Source: an uncultured Lactobacillus sp.
GTDB lineage: Bacteria; Bacillota; Bacilli; Lactobacillales; Lactobacillaceae
Assembly (NCBI GenBank): GCA_905204935.1
Contig: CAJLBJ010000039.1
Span: 1 to 6,836, forward strand
DNA: 6,836 nt
Reading direction: 5' to 3'
Part shown: positions 5,217 to 6,836 of the stretch, in pieces
Numbering within the stretch: the stretch's first letter is position 1
How the letters are laid out: every line of letters begins with the position of its first letter
Position numbers and translations under genes: made by a program
Notes under the pieces: model-generated
Database searches by the model: none
What the model was told of the DNA's origin: nothing
The model's input: the letters and a program-made list of their open reading frames with translations, nothing else

Positions 5217-5954
5217 ATGGACTTTCCATTCATGACGAAACTTGCTGCCGAATTTTTCGGTACGGCTATTATGGTTATTTTAGGTAACGGTTCTGTTGCC
5301 AACGTTGAATTAAAAGGGACAAAGGGATATCGCAACGGTTGGATTATCATTGCTGTTGGATACGGTTTTGCTGTTATGGTACCGGCTTTGATGTTTGGTA
5401 GTGTATCTGGTTGTCAAATCAACCCTGCTATGACCCTAGGTTTGGCTTTTGCTGGAGATTTCCCTTGGTCACAAGTTTTACCTTATATCTCAATGCAATT
5501 ACTCGGTGCTATCGTTGGTCAAGCTGTTATTGTTGCTTGCTTTAAACCACATTACGATTTAACAGAAGATCCTGAAAGTATCTTAGGTACATTCTCAACT
5601 ATCTGTGCTACAAAGAACCACTTATATGCTTTCATCAACGAATACTTCGGTACTTTTGTGTTAATTTTTGGCGCTTTAGCAATCACACATTCACCAATTT
5701 TTGATCATGGTAACCAAGGCGCTGGTTTCATCGGTATTGGTTTGCTTGTAATGGTGTTGGTAACTTCTTTTGGTGGTCCAACAGGTCCTGCTTTAAATCC
5801 AGCACGTGACTTTGGTCCACGTTTATTACACGCTATCTTACCTTTAAAACACAAAGGTTTTTCTCAATGGGATTATGCTTGGGTGCCTGTTTTAGCCCCA
5901 ATTTGCGCAGGTATTTCTGCTGCTTTACTCTACAAGGCAATCTTTGGTTTATAA
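5217..5954 (+). CDS. glpF: Aquaglyceroporin (glycerol uptake facilitator family)
   Basis: The product has 245 residues and six transmembrane helices, with the two half-helix NPA motifs of the MIP family: INPAMT (N69) and LNPARD (N194). The D after NPAR is typical of the glycerol-facilitator branch. Aligned by eye with E. coli GlpF, the selectivity filter W-G-F-R becomes Y49, V182, P191 and R197. It would pass glycerol and other small uncharged solutes across the membrane; some Lactobacillus plantarum GlpF paralogues also carry lactic acid. No glpK or glpD lies nearby, so a dedicated glycerol role is not shown. AGGAGG (5206-5211) is 5 nt before the ATG, with a second in-frame Met at residue 6. 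The gene is monocistronic, with its own strong promoter and a terminator at 5963-5997. Confidence 0.93.
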   Translation: MDFPFMTKLAAEFFGTAIMVILGNGSVANVELKGTKGYRNGWIIIAVGYGFAVMVPALMFGSVSGCQINPAMTLGLAFAGDFPWSQVLPYISMQLLGAIVGQAVIVACFKPHYDLTEDPESILGTFSTICATKNHLYAFINEYFGTFVLIFGALAITHSPIFDHGNQGAGFIGIGLLVMVLVTSFGGPTGPALNPARDFGPRLLHAILPLKHKGFSQWDYAWVPVLAPICAGISAALLYKAIFGL

Positions 5955-5962
5955 TATTTATG

Positions 5963-5997
5963 AAAAGAAGCTTTCATTAACGAGAGCTTCTTTTTTT
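5963..5997 (+). terminator. Rho-independent terminator of glpF
   Basis: AAAAGAAGCT plus TTC (5963-5975) pairs with GAG plus AGCTTCTTTT (5982-5994), a 13-bp stem with one wobble and a 6-nt loop, followed by an unbroken run of seven T (5991-5997). It begins 9 nt after the glpF stop. Confidence 0.92.
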
Positions 5998-6000
5998 GCG

Positions 6001-6029
6001 ATGACGCTTATCTGATTAAATGTTATAAT
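6001..6029 (+). promoter_or_regulatory. Extended -10 promoter of the CPBP gene
   Basis: TATAAT (6024-6029) is preceded by TGT, giving an extended -10. ATGACG (6001-6006) at 17 nt matches the -35 at 4 of 6. It starts right after the glpF terminator, so the next gene is transcribed independently. Confidence 0.75.
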
Positions 6030-6072
6030 GAATCTACAACATTTTAATCAATATTTTTAAGGATGGTACTTC

Positions 6073-6726
6073 ATGTCTCGCTCACGTATAATGATAAAAT
6101 TTTGGTATATTTTACGTTTCGTTTTACTATTGACTCTAATCTCTACACCGCAACTAGCCATCGTTTTTGTAATCAAAAATAAAGCTCCTATCTGGGCAGC
6201 TTGGTTGTTGTTTATATTTTTGTATCTTGTAGCAATCTTTTTTTTAATCAAGACATTAAAACCATTAACTAAAAAAATCTTTAAACCCTTAACTAAAGGT
6301 CAAATTAAAACCGTTTTATTAGTCTTTGTCGCTATTTATGGTTTAAATATCATATACTCTTTGCTTTCAAATAATACAGAAACCCAAAACAATCAAGTAA
6401 TTAGCCAACTTTTTTCTTATAGTCCTACACTCAAAGCGATGATGGCATGTATGACTGTTTTGTTTGCACCATTGTGTGAAGAATTACTATTTCGGGGAAT
6501 TTTAATTAATTCATTTTCTCCCAAAAACTACGGTTGGGCATTGTTTTTTAGTGGCTTTCTTTTTGGTTTAGTCCATCTTAACAATTCTGTAATCGGCTTT
6601 TTACTCTACATGGGTATAGGTTGGTTATTGGCTTACAGTTATCGTAGACATAATAACTTAACCGTTAATTGGACGATTCATCTATTGATTAATCTTTTAG
6701 CCACACTTGCTTTGCTTAGCATTTAA
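6073..6726 (+). CDS. CPBP-family intramembrane glutamic endopeptidase (Abi/CAAX protease-like)
   Basis: The product has 217 residues, very hydrophobic, with about six or seven transmembrane segments (roughly 10-34, 40-60, 78-98, 123-140, 155-172, 174-190, 197-216). The three CPBP motifs are intact: EELLFRG (E136, E137, R141), FGLVH (F164 to H168) and HLLIN (H203, N207), which supply the catalytic Glu and His in Rce1-like proteases. In lactic acid bacteria relatives include bacteriocin self-immunity proteins (PlnI type), but no bacteriocin gene lies beside it here, so the substrate is unknown. AAGGA (6059-6063) is 9 nt before the ATG. The cytosolic basic loop carries an 8-residue tandem duplication (KPLTKKIF/KPLTKGQI, 63-78). 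The gene has its own promoter. Confidence 0.88.
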   Translation: MSRSRIMIKFWYILRFVLLLTLISTPQLAIVFVIKNKAPIWAAWLLFIFLYLVAIFFLIKTLKPLTKKIFKPLTKGQIKTVLLVFVAIYGLNIIYSLLSNNTETQNNQVISQLFSYSPTLKAMMACMTVLFAPLCEELLFRGILINSFSPKNYGWALFFSGFLFGLVHLNNSVIGFLLYMGIGWLLAYSYRRHNNLTVNWTIHLLINLLATLALLSI

Positions 6727-6740
6727 AATTTTCACAAAAT

Positions 6741-6765
6741 CTGTAATAAAAATAATATGTTACAG
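6741..6765. terminator. Weak hairpin after the CPBP gene
   Basis: CTGTAATA (6741-6748) pairs with TGTTACAG (6758-6765), 8 bp with one wobble and a 9-nt loop. The + strand continues as TTCTAAAAAAG without a good U run; on the minus strand the flank (ATTTTGTGAAAATTTT) is more U-rich. A terminator role is possible but poorly supported. Confidence 0.3.
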
Positions 6766-6781
6766 TTCTAAAAAAGAGAAA

Positions 6782-6796
6782 GGGGCTGGGAAAAAA
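6782..6796. repeat. IS terminal inverted repeat (left end)
   Basis: GGGGCTGGGAAAAAA is the exact reverse complement of bases 319-333 and marks the junction between host DNA and the second IS copy. Confidence 0.8.
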
Positions 6797-6836
6797 CTCA
6801 GCTTCAATAGAAAAAAGGCTCACGTCAAAAAATTTG
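6782..6836 (+). mobile_element. Start of a second IS copy (left end), truncated by the window
   Basis: The terminal repeat is followed by CTCAGCTTCAATAG, which differs from the sequence inside the terminal repeat of the left element (read inward, GCACCAGTCTGAAC). So this is the opposite end of the element, placing the second copy in the same orientation as the first (transposase would read +). At 6818-6836 GGCTCACGTCAAA is followed by TTTG, the beginning of what looks like a hairpin cut by the window edge. No coding sequence of this copy is visible. Confidence 0.65.

Noticed and set aside
6057..6251. Minus-strand 64-codon frame over the CPBP start
   Set aside because: It is antisense to the N-terminal membrane helices of the CPBP gene, with no SD or homology cue.
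1..6836. CRISPR array, tRNA/rRNA genes, toxin-antitoxin or phage-defence system
   Set aside because: No regularly spaced repeats, no tRNA-like cloverleaf or rRNA sequence, and all substantial frames are accounted for by core-type genes and IS ends. The CPBP protease is the only gene with a loose immunity association.

Overview
The window looks like chromosomal DNA of a low-GC Gram-positive bacterium of the Lactobacillales, most likely a Lactobacillaceae member. The base composition is AT-rich, Shine-Dalgarno sequences are strong (AGGAGG type), promoters are sigma-A-like, and the gene content and order resemble Firmicutes clusters: the ytxG-ytxH pair, the ykuL/ykuQ/ykuR/ykuT set of Bacillus and Listeria, a Lactobacillus-type GlpF, and IS1182-family insertion sequences. 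The species cannot be fixed from this sequence alone.

Layout. Bases 1-333 are the 3' end of an IS1182-like element (transposase C-terminus on +, an internal terminator-like hairpin, and a terminal repeat at 319-333). Bases 343-1279 (minus) hold a two-gene operon, ytxG-like (DUF948) then ytxH-like, both small membrane-anchored coiled-coil proteins. A 197-bp divergent intergenic region with a consensus-matching CcpA cre site separates it from an MscS-family channel gene (1477-2382, +). A shared bidirectional terminator (2389-2431) lies between mscS and the convergent minus-strand operon cbpB (4377-4844), dapH (3658-4365), N-acetyldiaminopimelate deacetylase (2433-3578). A 372-bp intergenic region (4845-5216) carries the cbpB promoter, a 27-bp dyad, a structured cbpB leader and the strong glpF promoter. 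glpF (5217-5954, +) ends in a clear terminator, and a CPBP-family intramembrane protease (6073-6726, +) follows with its own extended -10 promoter. From 6782 a second copy of the same IS terminal repeat begins and runs off the window.

How the genes relate. DapH and the M20 deacetylase catalyse the acetyl-pathway steps to meso-diaminopimelate (lysine and peptidoglycan precursor). They sit behind CbpB, a CBS-domain protein whose relatives DarB/CbpB sense c-di-AMP and act on the stringent-response enzyme Rel. MscS and GlpF both concern osmotic and small-solute flux, so the neighbourhood suggests a cell-wall/osmotic/c-di-AMP theme, although the genes are individually common.

The most unusual signal is the cbpB leader. 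A perfect AAGGAGG lies 66 nt upstream of the ATG, but a 9-bp inverted repeat would loop out the intervening DNA and place it 8 nt from the start codon. Both ends of the window fall inside the same repeated element, so it may be a contig bounded by IS copies or a segment flanked by two directly oriented ISs.
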